Source of the DNA: Streptomyces sp. NBC_01351
Lineage (GTDB): Bacteria > Actinomycetota > Actinomycetes > Streptomycetales > Streptomycetaceae
Direction of reading: 5' to 3'
Length of the DNA: 64,000 nucleotides
Assembly: GCF_036237315.1 (NCBI RefSeq)
Contig: NZ_CP108356.1
Span: 6,267,501 to 6,331,500 of the forward strand
Of this stretch, positions 18,983-26,951 are shown piece after piece. The notes beneath the pieces were generated by a model, which saw only the letters and a program-made list of their open reading frames with translations, did no database searches and was not told the DNA's origin. A program made the position numbers and the translations under genes. Position 1 is the stretch's first letter, and each line of letters begins with the position of its first letter.

Positions 18983-19684
18983 ATGACTCAGGACGCATCG
19001 CACCAGCCCTACGGAACCCCCGAAGTCCCCCGCGTAGCAGTCCGCGGCGAAGCCCGCCTCGAAGTCGACCCCGAAATCGCCCGCATCGGCATCACCGTCA
19101 GCGCCCGCGGCACCGACCGACGCACCGCCCTCGAAGACCTCACCCGCCGGAACAACACCGTCCTCGACCTCATCAAGAGCTACGGCGAACCCGTCGAAAA
19201 ACTCGAAACCGGCTCCTTCTCCATCACCCCCGAACTCACCCGCCACGGCCGAGCCGAACGCATCCGCGCCTACCACGGCCGCGTCCACATCACCGCCGAA
19301 CTCAACGACTTCACCACCCTCGGCGAACTCACCACCCGCCTCGCCGACCTCGAACTCACCCAGGTCGACGGCCCCTGGTGGGCCCTGCGCCCCACCTCAC
19401 CCGCCCACGGCCAAGCCCGCCGCCAAGCCGTACTCGAAGCCGTCCAGCGCGCCCGCGAATACGCCGAAGCCCTCGGCGCCCGACTCGCCGCCCTCGTCGA
19501 ACTCGCCGACCTCGGAGCCGAGAACGCCACCCCCTTCCCGCCCGCCTCCGGCGCCGGCATGCGCACCATGGCCTTCAGCGCCGCCGAAGACGCCGGCCCC
19601 CCGCCCCTCGACCTCGAACCCCAGCGCCAGACCGTCTACGCCCAGGTGAACGCCCGCTTCACCATGACCCCTCCCCAGCTCTAG
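18983..19684 (+). CDS. SIMPL (DUF541) domain protein
   Basis: 233-aa protein whose central about 200 residues match the SIMPL fold: the opening strand PRVAVRGEARLEVDPEIARI, the helix with LTRRNNTVLDLIKSYG, the central YHGRVHITAELNDF and the C-terminal YAQVNARFTM strand. Unlike many SIMPL proteins it has no signal peptide, so it should be cytosolic. Biochemical function is not established for the family; links to stress and membrane proteins have been reported. It is divergent from the nucleotidase over 75 bp and ended by a perfect hairpin. Confidence 0.8.
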   Translation: MTQDASHQPYGTPEVPRVAVRGEARLEVDPEIARIGITVSARGTDRRTALEDLTRRNNTVLDLIKSYGEPVEKLETGSFSITPELTRHGRAERIRAYHGRVHITAELNDFTTLGELTTRLADLELTQVDGPWWALRPTSPAHGQARRQAVLEAVQRAREYAEALGARLAALVELADLGAENATPFPPASGAGMRTMAFSAAEDAGPPPLDLEPQRQTVYAQVNARFTMTPPQL

Positions 19685-19705
19685 AACCCCCGCATTCGGC
19701 GCCTC

Positions 19706-19729
19706 GGGGGTGCTCATCAGAGCACCCCC
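19706..19729 (+). terminator. terminator of the SIMPL gene
   Basis: Perfect 10-bp stem GGGGGTGCTC / GAGCACCCCC with an ATCA loop, 22 bp after the stop. Confidence 0.75.
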
Positions 19730-19748
19730 ATGCACATTCAACTGTTGT

Positions 19749-19775
19749 CAACAACCTTTTGCTCAAAGGTTGTTG
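19749..19775. promoter_or_regulatory. 11-bp inverted repeat upstream of pyk
   Basis: CAACAACCTTT and AAAGGTTGTTG are perfect complements around TGCTC. The arms are AT-rich for this genome and lie 54-81 bp before the pyk ATG, where an operator would be expected; a second terminator is the alternative. Confidence 0.55.
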
Positions 19776-19797
19776 AGTGGACACCCGGAAGCGATTA

Positions 19798-19823
19798 CCT
19801 ACTCCTAAGTAGGGGAATACGCT
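19798..19823 (+). promoter_or_regulatory. pyk proximal promoter: CCTACT/AGTAGG repeat and -10 element
   Basis: A 6-bp inverted repeat (CCTACT, loop CCTA, AGTAGG) lies directly upstream of TACGCT, which is 6 bp before the pyk ATG. There is no ribosome-binding site, so a leaderless mRNA is likely and the repeat would overlap the promoter spacer. Confidence 0.45.
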
Positions 19824-19829
19824 CGCCCC

Positions 19830-21257
19830 ATGCGCCGAGCGAAAATCGTATGTACCCTGGGCCCCGCAACCGACTCATACGACCAGATCAAAGCCCTGGT
19901 CGAAGCCGGAATGGACATCGCCCGCTTCAACCTCAGCCACGGCAGCTACGCCGAACACGAGGAGCGCTACCAGCGCGTACGCAAGGCCTCGGACGAGACC
20001 GGCCGCAGCGTCGGCATCCTCGCCGACCTTCAAGGCCCGAAGATCCGCCTCGGCCGCTTCCGCGAAGGACCCGTACTCCTTGAACGCGGTGACGAATTCA
20101 CCATCACCGTCGAAGACCACGAAGGCGACCGCCACACCTGCGGCACCACCTACAAGGGACTCGCCGCCGACGTCACCACCGGCGAACGCATCCTCGTAGA
20201 CGACGGCCGAGTCACCCTCGAAGTCACCGCAGTCGACGGCCCCCGCGTCCACACCACCGTCATCGAAGGCGGCATGGTCTCCGACAACAAGGGCCTCAAC
20301 CTCCCCGGCGTAGCCGTCTCCGTCCCCGCCCTCTCCGACAAGGACATCGAAGACCTCCGCTGGGCCCTGCGCATCGGCGCCGACGTCATCGCCCTCTCCT
20401 TCGTCCGCAGCGGCCGCGACATCGAAGACGTCCACCGCATCATGGACGAAGAAGACCGCCGCCTCCCCGTCATCGCCAAGATCGAAAAGCCCCAGGCCGT
20501 CGACAACATCGACGACATCGTCGCCGCCTTCGACGGAATCATGGTCGCCCGCGGCGACCTCGGCGTCGAAATGCCCCTGGAACAAGTCCCGATCGTCCAA
20601 AAGCGCGCCGTCAAACTCGCCAAGCGCAACGCCAAGCCCGTCATCGTCGCAACCCAGATGCTCGACTCGATGATCGACAACTCCCGGCCCACCCGCGCCG
20701 AAGCCTCCGACGTCGCCAACGCCATCATCGACGGCACCGACGCAGTCATGCTCTCCGGCGAAACCAGCGTCGGCAAATACCCCGTCGAAACCGTCCGCAC
20801 CATGTCCCGCATCGTCGAAGCCGCCGAAGAAGACATCCTCGCCAAGGGCCTCCCGCCCCTCACCGAGCGGAACAAGCCCCGCACCCAAGGCGGAGCCGTC
20901 GCCCGAGCCGCCGCCGAAATGGGCGACTTCCTCGACGCCAAATTCCTCGTCGCCTTCACCCAGAGCGGCGACACCGTCCGCCGGCTCTCCCGCTACCGCT
21001 CACCCATCCCCCTCCTCGCCTTCACCCCCGACCCGGCCACCCGCTCCCAGCTCAACCTCACCTGGGGCGTCGAAACCTTCCTCGGCCCCCACGTCGACTC
21101 CACCGACGCGATGGTCGCCCAGGTCGAAGAAGAACTCCTCCGCATCGGCCGCTGCGCCCCCGGCGACACCGTCGTCATCACCGCCGGCTCCCCGCCCGGC
21201 GTCCCCGGCTCCACCAACCTGGTCCGCATCCACCACATCGGCGACCCCGTCCGCTAA
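19830..21257 (+). CDS. pyk: pyruvate kinase
   Basis: 475-aa cytosolic glycolytic enzyme converting PEP and ADP to pyruvate and ATP. The N-terminal KIVCTLGP and FNLSHGSYAEH blocks, the catalytic Lys in IAKIEKPQAVDNID, the ARGDLGVEMPLEQVP metal/PEP site and the TQMLDSMIDN...RAEASDVANA block are all intact, as is the C-terminal allosteric domain. The length is standard. The gene stands in the conserved Streptomyces neighbourhood next to the nucleotidase and near pdtaR and liv. Its promoter region carries two inverted repeats, suggesting specific regulation. Confidence 0.97.
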   Translation: MRRAKIVCTLGPATDSYDQIKALVEAGMDIARFNLSHGSYAEHEERYQRVRKASDETGRSVGILADLQGPKIRLGRFREGPVLLERGDEFTITVEDHEGDRHTCGTTYKGLAADVTTGERILVDDGRVTLEVTAVDGPRVHTTVIEGGMVSDNKGLNLPGVAVSVPALSDKDIEDLRWALRIGADVIALSFVRSGRDIEDVHRIMDEEDRRLPVIAKIEKPQAVDNIDDIVAAFDGIMVARGDLGVEMPLEQVPIVQKRAVKLAKRNAKPVIVATQMLDSMIDNSRPTRAEASDVANAIIDGTDAVMLSGETSVGKYPVETVRTMSRIVEAAEEDILAKGLPPLTERNKPRTQGGAVARAAAEMGDFLDAKFLVAFTQSGDTVRRLSRYRSPIPLLAFTPDPATRSQLNLTWGVETFLGPHVDSTDAMVAQVEEELLRIGRCAPGDTVVITAGSPPGVPGSTNLVRIHHIGDPVR

Positions 21258-21295
21258 CCCCAACGACGGCCGCCAACCGCACAACCGCACGGCCG

Positions 21296-21868
21296 CTACA
21301 ACACCTCACGTATGAGACGCACCGCGTCGGGCAGCTCCAACAGACTCACTCCCGTACTCGGGAAATGCCCGCCCGACGCGGTCACCCTCGCCGTCGCCCC
21401 CAACTCCGTCACGAACCGCATGACGTGCTCCGAGGTCTTCTCCCCGGTCACCGGGTCATCAGCCGCATGCAACACCCGAAACCCCCGCGCCGCCCCACGG
21501 ATCCTCGCCCAGTCGAACTCCGGCGAGAAGAACGGCGCCAACGCGTCATAGCCCACCTCGCCACTCATCGACGCGACGAACACCACCCCCGCGAAAGCCC
21601 CCTCGGCCTCCGTGTCGTGCTCCTGGAGCAACCGCAGCACACTCACCCCGCCCAGGCTGTGCCCCACCAGCACGGTCTCACCCGCCGGCACCCCCTCCGT
21701 CTCCGCCCGCAGCCCCTTCAGCCACGCCCCGGCATCCGGCGCGAACGGCTCCGGAAAGTCCGGCACGCGCACCTCATGCCCCTCGCCGGACAGCTCCTCC
21801 GCCACGGACCCGTACCAGTGCTCCCCACTGCCCATCCCGTACCCGTGCGCGATCACGATCCTGCTCAT
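21296..21868 (-). CDS. RBBP9/YdeN-type alpha/beta hydrolase
   Basis: 190-aa small serine hydrolase. Family features are the N-terminal RIVIAHGYGMGSGEHWYGSV, the nucleophile elbow VGHSLGG and the catalytic His near SGGHFPSTGVSLLE. It has no signal peptide. AGGGGG lies upstream of the ATG. It is transcribed divergently from a tetR gene across 78 bp containing a perfect 12-bp-arm palindrome, so it is very likely repressed by that regulator. The natural substrate is unknown. Confidence 0.82.
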   Translation of the reverse strand: MSRIVIAHGYGMGSGEHWYGSVAEELSGEGHEVRVPDFPEPFAPDAGAWLKGLRAETEGVPAGETVLVGHSLGGVSVLRLLQEHDTEAEGAFAGVVFVASMSGEVGYDALAPFFSPEFDWARIRGAARGFRVLHAADDPVTGEKTSEHVMRFVTELGATARVTASGGHFPSTGVSLLELPDAVRLIREVL

Positions 21869-21893
21869 GACTCATCCCCCTGATCGACTTGCC

Positions 21894-21921
21894 AATCGAA
21901 ACGCTACGCAGCGTTTCGATT
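21894..21921. promoter_or_regulatory. TetR operator between divergent genes
   Basis: AATCGAAACGCT and AGCGTTTCGATT are perfect inverted repeats separated by ACGC. The site sits midway between the hydrolase and tetR starts and overlaps the expected -35 region of tetR, the classic layout of an autoregulated TetR operator. Confidence 0.8.
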
Positions 21922-21934
21922 AAAAGTTAAGGGC

Positions 21935-21940
21935 TATCGT
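21935..21940 (+). promoter_or_regulatory. -10 element of the tetR gene
   Basis: TATCGT lies 6 bp before the GTG start and 13 bp after the operator palindrome; leaderless transcription is inferred. Confidence 0.45.
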
Positions 21941-21946
21941 GATCCC

Positions 21947-22552
21947 GTGTCAACCACTCCCCAGAACCCCACGCCCCGAACGGGCGGACGCCTCCGCAAC
22001 GAAGACGCCCACCACTCCGTCCTCGAAGCCACAGCAGCCCTACTCGTCGAAAACGGCTACGGCGCCCTCACCATCGAAGGCGTCGCCAAACGCGCCAACG
22101 TCGCCAAGAGCACCGTCTACCGCTGGTGGAAATCCAAGCCCGCCCTCGTCATGGACGCCTACGCCCACGAAACCGCCACCCGCGTCCCCGAACCCGACAC
22201 AGGCACCCTCGCCGGCGACCTCACCACCTTCGTCACCGACCTCTACCGCATCGGCCCCGACCCCGTCCGCACCAAAGCCCTCACCGGCCTCATGGCCGAA
22301 GCCCAACTCGACCCCGCCTTCGCCGAACCCTTCCGCGCCTGGGTCGCCACCCGCCGCGAAGTCGTCACCACCCTCCTCCGCCGCGCCATCACCCGCGAAG
22401 AACTCCCCCCCACCACCGACCTCGACCACGCCACAGACCTGATCTTCGGCCCCTTCTGGTACCGCCTCCTCATCAACCACGCCCCCCTCGACCCCACCGA
22501 CGCCGAAGCCCACGTCACCACCGTCCTACAAGGCCTCACACGCCACGCGTAA
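21947..22552 (+). CDS. TetR/AcrR-family transcriptional repressor
   Basis: 201 aa. The N-terminal HTH runs from HSVLEATAALLVENGYGALT through IEGVAKRANVAKSTVYRWWKSK, a textbook TetR DNA-binding domain. The C-terminal part, with LMAEAQLDPAFAEPFRAWV and a DLIFGPFWYRLLI segment, resembles the TetR_C_11/C_16 ligand-binding group. The GTG start is the only one giving a complete domain. It should bind the palindrome just upstream and control itself and the divergent hydrolase. The ligand is unknown. Confidence 0.9.
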   Translation: MSTTPQNPTPRTGGRLRNEDAHHSVLEATAALLVENGYGALTIEGVAKRANVAKSTVYRWWKSKPALVMDAYAHETATRVPEPDTGTLAGDLTTFVTDLYRIGPDPVRTKALTGLMAEAQLDPAFAEPFRAWVATRREVVTTLLRRAITREELPPTTDLDHATDLIFGPFWYRLLINHAPLDPTDAEAHVTTVLQGLTRHA

Positions 22553-22563
22553 CGGGGTGCGAC

Positions 22564-22815
22564 CTACCAACCGAACCGCCGGTCGACCACAGCCTCGAAC
22601 TCCTCGAAGCTCAACACCGCATCCCCATTCGCATCAGCCGCATCAAACAACGCCGACGACACATCCGCATCACCCAACGCCCAGAACGGCAGATCCCCGT
22701 GCGCGGCCAACGTCGGCCCCTTCGACCGCAGGGCCGAAATCACCTCCGCGCGGGTCAACTCCCCGTCATGGTTCAGATCCAGCGCGTCGAACAACTTCCG
22801 GGCCTTCTCGCTCAT
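22564..22815 (-). CDS. small EF-hand calcium-binding protein
   Basis: 83-aa acidic protein with two EF-hand loops. Loop 1 is DLNHDGELTRAE, with canonical D-x-N-x-D-G-x-L-xxx-E residues. Loop 2 is DANGDAVLSFEE, which keeps the metal ligands but has Ala instead of the Gly at position 6. Such calerythrin-like mini proteins are frequent in Streptomyces and act as calcium buffers or sensors. The MSEKARKLFD start is preferred because GTGGG precedes it and the EF-hand begins at once; an upstream GTG-type start adding eight residues is possible. It is convergent with tetR. Confidence 0.85.
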   Translation of the reverse strand: MSEKARKLFDALDLNHDGELTRAEVISALRSKGPTLAAHGDLPFWALGDADVSSALFDAADANGDAVLSFEEFEAVVDRRFGW

Positions 22816-22840
22816 CCCACAATCCCCTTCTCGACCCACA

Positions 22841-22871
22841 TTGACCTCAACCCAACTTCAGGTCCTACGGT
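22841..22871 (+). promoter_or_regulatory. promoter of the winged-helix gene
   Basis: TTGACC and TACGGT are separated by 19 bp, with the ATG 7 bp after the -10; a leaderless mRNA is likely. The spacer is slightly longer than the optimum. Confidence 0.45.
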
Positions 22872-22878
22872 CAACAAC

Positions 22879-23337
22879 ATGACAACGACCAAGGAATACT
22901 CCCAAGAACAACTCGCCGCCCAGCCCATCGGCTACTGGAGCCGCGAAACCGCCGGCCTCGTCATCGGAGGCCTCCGCACCGCCCTCGCCGAAGAAGACCT
23001 CACCCAACCCCACTGGTGGACCCTCAACCACGTCGCCGGAACCCCGGGGGAGTGGACCCGCACCACCCTCACCACCAAGCTGGCCCCCTTCGACGACCAG
23101 AACACCGACTTCGAAGCCCTCTACACCGACCTGGCAGCCCGCGGCTGGCTCACGGAATCAGACGACACCCTCACCCTCACCGACGAAGGCGAAGCAGCGC
23201 GCCTCCGCGCCCACGACCGCAACGCCGTCGTCCACGAACGCATGCGGGAGGGCATCACCACGGCCGAATACGCGGCGACCATTGACGTCCTGCGCCGCAT
23301 GGTCGCCAACCTCGGCGGCTCCGGAGACCTCCCCTAA
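22879..23337 (+). CDS. MarR-like winged-helix protein
   Basis: 152 aa. The pattern is helix-rich with a central winged helix (HVAGTPGEWTRTTLTTKL, then LYTDLAARGWLTE and a DTLTLTDEGEAARLRAHDR wing), as in MarR-type regulators that Streptomyces encodes in many copies. The C-terminal helix AATIDVLRRMVANLGG would form the dimer interface. No target can be named; the neighbouring EF-hand gene is divergent across 63 bp. Codon usage (GAA, CAA, GAC) matches the genes to its left, and the stop codon marks the compositional boundary discussed in the findings. Confidence 0.7.
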   Translation: MTTTKEYSQEQLAAQPIGYWSRETAGLVIGGLRTALAEEDLTQPHWWTLNHVAGTPGEWTRTTLTTKLAPFDDQNTDFEALYTDLAARGWLTESDDTLTLTDEGEAARLRAHDRNAVVHERMREGITTAEYAATIDVLRRMVANLGGSGDLP

Positions 23338-23548
23338 GGGAAACTGGCCCGATTCGGCGGAGCTGGGGGCGGACCTGCAGCGCGAGGTCTTTGACCGGAT
23401 GGCCGCAGCCGACCGCGTGTACTACCTGGGCGAGCTCGGCGAGGAGAACATCCACGACTGGGGCCGCGTGCACGAGTACTTCCACGAGTTCGTGCTCATC
23501 GACCGGGCGGCGGGGCGGATGACGGTGGTCGTGGGGGCGGACGACTAG
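23338..23548 (+). pseudogene. 3' remnant of an unidentified gene
   Basis: Open coding DNA with no start of its own begins directly at the stop of the winged-helix gene and ends in TAG. It reads as a plausible protein end (ELGADLQREVFDRMAAADRV, GEENIHDWGRVHEY, VLIDRAAGRMTVVVGADD). Its codons (GAG, CTG, GTG) differ sharply from the GAA/CTC style to the left. The likeliest explanation is the C-terminal part of a gene whose 5' portion was lost by recombination. An internal ATG could give a 49-aa product but has no clear ribosome-binding site. Parent family not recognised. Confidence 0.55.
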
Positions 23549-24325
23549 CTAGTACTTCGGGCCGATGTGAGCGTCCATGAGGGCGACGGATTCCTTGCGG
23601 GCGATGGACACGTTGAACGGGTCGCTGCCTCTGGCCAGGATCGTCCACTGGACACCGACGGCGGTGAGCGTGTCGGTGCAGAGCTTCCGGATGTCGTCCG
23701 ACTTGTTGGTGAAGAAGTACCGCGGGTACTCGTAGCGCTTCTTGACCCCGGCGACGACTCGGGTGGTCCAGTTGGTGACCCGGCACCCATCGGAGTGGAT
23801 GAGCCCCCGGAGGAACTCCCACGGGTGCGCGTCGACGATCTGTTGCTGCCACTCCTCCAGAGCGATGTGGCGCTCGTGCTTCTTTCCCGGCCCATGCTGC
23901 GGGAACAGACATGTCCAGTGGAGGGTGTAGGACTTGACCTCGATGCACCCCTGCCGTTGTACGCGCCCCACCTTGGGTAGGGGCATGACCAGGTGCATCG
24001 CCTGTTCAGCGGCGTCGATGAGCCCGGGGCGGGATGCGTCGCAGAATATGGACAAGTGGTGCTGCTTGTACTTGGAGATGATGTGGCCGTCGCCGAGGTA
24101 AAGGCCCAGGAGATAGGCGTATGCCTGCTGATCGACTTCGCGGCCTGTGCACCTCGGGCAGTCGGTCGGCTGTGTGTACGCCTCACCCCGGTGTCTTCGA
24201 TCCTCGGACCGCCACCAGCCGATCGTGCCGCGCGGTACGCCGAGATGCTCCGCCACGACGCGATTGGCCACGCCCCGGCGCATGAGTAGGACTGCTTCTT
24301 CGCGTATCGAAGGATTGTGCTCCAC
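23549..24325 (-). CDS. freestanding LAGLIDADG homing endonuclease with N-terminal HTH
   Basis: 258 aa. The two LAGLIDADG helices are LLGLYLGDGHI (about residue 72) and LRGLIHSDGC (about residue 169), each ending in the acidic residue that binds the catalytic metal, so one chain should make both half-sites. The first 40 residues form a helix-turn-helix (REEAVLLMRRGVANRVVAEH, VPRGTIGWWRS), typical of a freestanding homing endonuclease group in actinobacteria; a CPRC pair follows near residue 57. GTG is the only good start. The gene abuts the remnant end to end and lies about 110 bp downstream of the tRNA. Lower GC than its neighbours suggests transfer. Confidence 0.85.
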   Translation of the reverse strand: MEHNPSIREEAVLLMRRGVANRVVAEHLGVPRGTIGWWRSEDRRHRGEAYTQPTDCPRCTGREVDQQAYAYLLGLYLGDGHIISKYKQHHLSIFCDASRPGLIDAAEQAMHLVMPLPKVGRVQRQGCIEVKSYTLHWTCLFPQHGPGKKHERHIALEEWQQQIVDAHPWEFLRGLIHSDGCRVTNWTTRVVAGVKKRYEYPRYFFTNKSDDIRKLCTDTLTAVGVQWTILARGSDPFNVSIARKESVALMDAHIGPKY

Positions 24326-24396
24326 ACCTGGGAGCTTTGTTGCTGTTCGTCCGGTTGACCGTGATTCGAAGTTTCGTTCACCGTGACGAGTGAAGA

Positions 24397-24415
24397 TCGC
24401 GAAATGCCTTCGCGA
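24397..24415 (-). terminator. hairpin downstream of the tRNA
   Basis: TCGCGAA and TTCGCGA pair around ATGCC, 21 bp beyond the tRNA 3' end on its strand. Confidence 0.45.
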
Positions 24416-24435
24416 CCTTGAAAATGAAGGAGAAG

Positions 24436-24508
24436 TACCCCGGGTCGGATTCGAACCGACGCTGAATGGGTTTTGAATCCATCGCCTCTACCGCTGGGCT
24501 ACCGGGGC
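24436..24508 (-). tRNA. tRNA-Leu-like, anticodon CAA, class I shape
   Basis: 73-nt cloverleaf. Acceptor GCCCCGG pairs with CCGGGGU (first pair G-U), discriminator A, no encoded CCA. The D stem is 3 bp (GCC/GGC), as in leucine tRNAs. The anticodon loop is UUCAAAA, giving CAA (reads UUG, Leu), on stem AUGGA/CCCAU with an A-C mismatch next to the loop. The T arm GUCGG-UUCGAAU-CCGAC is perfect. The variable region is only five nucleotides (UCAGC) instead of the long arm required for a normal tRNA-Leu. It may be a real but unusual tRNA or a decayed copy; this window cannot show whether another CAA tRNA exists. Confidence 0.75.
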
Positions 24509-24521
24509 CCCTTCGAAACGA

Positions 24522-24549
24522 AGGATACCTAAGACCCTCCGTGCCACAA
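24522..24549 (-). promoter_or_regulatory. tRNA promoter
   Basis: On the minus strand, TTGTGG and TATCCT are 16 bp apart; transcription would begin about 7 bp before the mature tRNA 5' end. Confidence 0.5.
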
Positions 24550-24608
24550 ACATACAGGAGCTAGGTAGGCTCGGGGGAGCTGAATCGCCTTGCAACAAGG
24601 AGCCCCCC

Positions 24609-25262
24609 GTGACCGCCGAGCACGAGTCGACGCCCACGCCCGACGCCGACCAGTCGCACGTTCCGCCGCTGACGACCCGTGTCGTCATCGCCGAGGACGA
24701 GGCGCTCATCCGTCTCGACCTGAAAGAGATGCTCGAAGAGGAGGGCTACTCCGTCGTCGGCGAGGCCGGCGACGGGCAGACGGCCGTGGAGCTCGCGCGT
24801 GAGCACCGCCCGGACCTCGTCATCCTCGACGTGAAGATGCCCGTCCTGGACGGGATCTCCGCCGCCGAGAAGATCGCCGAGGAGTCCATCGCCCCGGTGC
24901 TCATGCTCACCGCGTTCTCGCAGCGCGACCTCGTCGAGCGGGCGCGGGACGCCGGCGCGATGGCGTACCTCGTGAAGCCGTTCAGTAAGAGCGACGTCGT
25001 GCCGGCCATCGAGATGGCCGTCTCCCGCTTCGCGGAGCTGCGCGCGCTGGAGAAGGAGGTCGCGGACCTCTCGCTGCGGCTGGAGACCCGCAAGCTCGTC
25101 GACCGGGCCAAGAGCATCCTGCAGACGCAGTACGGCCTGACCGAGCCCGCCGCGTTCCGGTGGATCCAGAAGTCGTCCATGGACCGCCGGATGTCGATGC
25201 AGCAGGTCGCCGAGGTGGTCATCGAGGACGCCGAGGCGAAGAAGAAGGACAGCGGGAAGTAA
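24609..25262 (+). CDS. pdtaR: ANTAR-domain response regulator (PdtaR homologue)
   Basis: 217 aa. The receiver domain has the acidic pair in VIAEDEALIRLDL, phospho-acceptor Asp in LVILDVKMPVLDG and Lys in YLVKPFSK. A coiled-coil linker (ALEKEVADLSLRLETRK) leads into a C-terminal ANTAR RNA-binding domain: LVDRAKSILQTQYGLTEPAA then FRWIQKSSMDRRMSMQQVAE. ANTAR proteins bind paired RNA hexaloops and prevent transcription termination. No cognate kinase is adjacent; in mycobacteria the partner PdtaS is elsewhere. The GTG start follows AAGGAG at good spacing. A strong bidirectional terminator separates it from the convergent liv operon. Confidence 0.92.
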   Translation: MTAEHESTPTPDADQSHVPPLTTRVVIAEDEALIRLDLKEMLEEEGYSVVGEAGDGQTAVELAREHRPDLVILDVKMPVLDGISAAEKIAEESIAPVLMLTAFSQRDLVERARDAGAMAYLVKPFSKSDVVPAIEMAVSRFAELRALEKEVADLSLRLETRKLVDRAKSILQTQYGLTEPAAFRWIQKSSMDRRMSMQQVAEVVIEDAEAKKKDSGK

Positions 25263-25284
25263 GTAAGCAAGGCCCCTGGACATA

Positions 25285-25324
25285 CGTGAGGCCCGTCTCC
25301 CCCCGAGGGGAGACGGGCCTCACG
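25285..25324. terminator. bidirectional terminator, pdtaR / liv operon
   Basis: A perfect 18-bp stem, CGTGAGGCCCGTCTCCCC and its complement, closed by a CCGA loop between convergent genes. Confidence 0.9.
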
Positions 25325-25362
25325 CGCACTACAAGGCACAGCAGGGCTGAGCCGGGCGGGGG

Positions 25363-26075
25363 TCAGTCCTCGCCGAGGTAGGCCTTGCGGACGTCCTCGT
25401 TGACGAGGAGCTCGCGGCCCGGGCCCGACAGTGCGACCTTGCCGATCTCCATGACGTGGCCCTGGTCGGCCAGGGACAGCGCGGCCTGGGCGTTCTGCTC
25501 GACCAGGAGGATGGTCGTGCCGGCGGCCTTGAGCTCGGCGATGGTCGCCATGATCTTCTGCATCATGATCGGCGACAGGCCCATGGAGGGCTCGTCCAGC
25601 ATGAGCAGCTTCGGCTGGGACATGAGCGCGCGGCCCATGGCCAGCATCTGCTGCTCACCGCCCGAGAGGGTGCCCGCGGCCTGCTTGCGACGCTCTCCCA
25701 GGATCGGGAAGAGGTCGTAGGCGCGCTGGACGTCCTTGGCGATGCCTTCCTTGTCCTTGCGGAGGAAGGCGCCGAGGAGCAGGTTGTCCTCGATCGTCAT
25801 GCGCGGGAAGATGTGCCGCCCCTCGGGGGAGTGGGCGAGTCCGAGCGAGACGATGTTGTGGGCGGGGACCTTCTTCAGGGACTTGCCCTGGAACTTGATC
25901 TGGCCGCTCTTGGGCTTGATCAGGCCGGAGAGGGTCCGCAGCGTCGTGGTCTTGCCGGCGCCGTTGGTGCCGATGAGGGTGACGATCTCACCTTCGTTGA
26001 CGCTGAAGGAGATGCCCTTGACGGCTTCGATCTTGCCGTAGGCGACGCGGAGGTCCTCGACCTCGAGGAGGGCGG

Positions 26076-26079
<4 letters not shown>
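25363..26079 (-). CDS. livF: branched-chain amino-acid ABC transporter ATPase LivF
   Basis: 238-aa nucleotide-binding subunit. Walker A is GTNGAGKTT, the signature is LSGGEQQMLAMGRAL and Walker B is LLMLDEPSMGL, followed by the H-loop region. It hydrolyses ATP to drive uptake of Leu/Ile/Val through LivH-LivM. It is the last gene of the operon; the start overlaps the LivG stop by four bases, so the two ATPases are made in step. LivF rather than LivG is indicated by the short length and the conventional signature. Confidence 0.95.
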
Positions 26080-26948
<869 letters not shown>

Positions 26949-26951
26949 GGG

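Noticed and set aside
17114..19288. Longer start for the nucleotidase
   Set aside because: The extension lacks a signal peptide and overlaps the divergent SIMPL gene; the Tat signal and ribosome-binding site fix the start at 18907.
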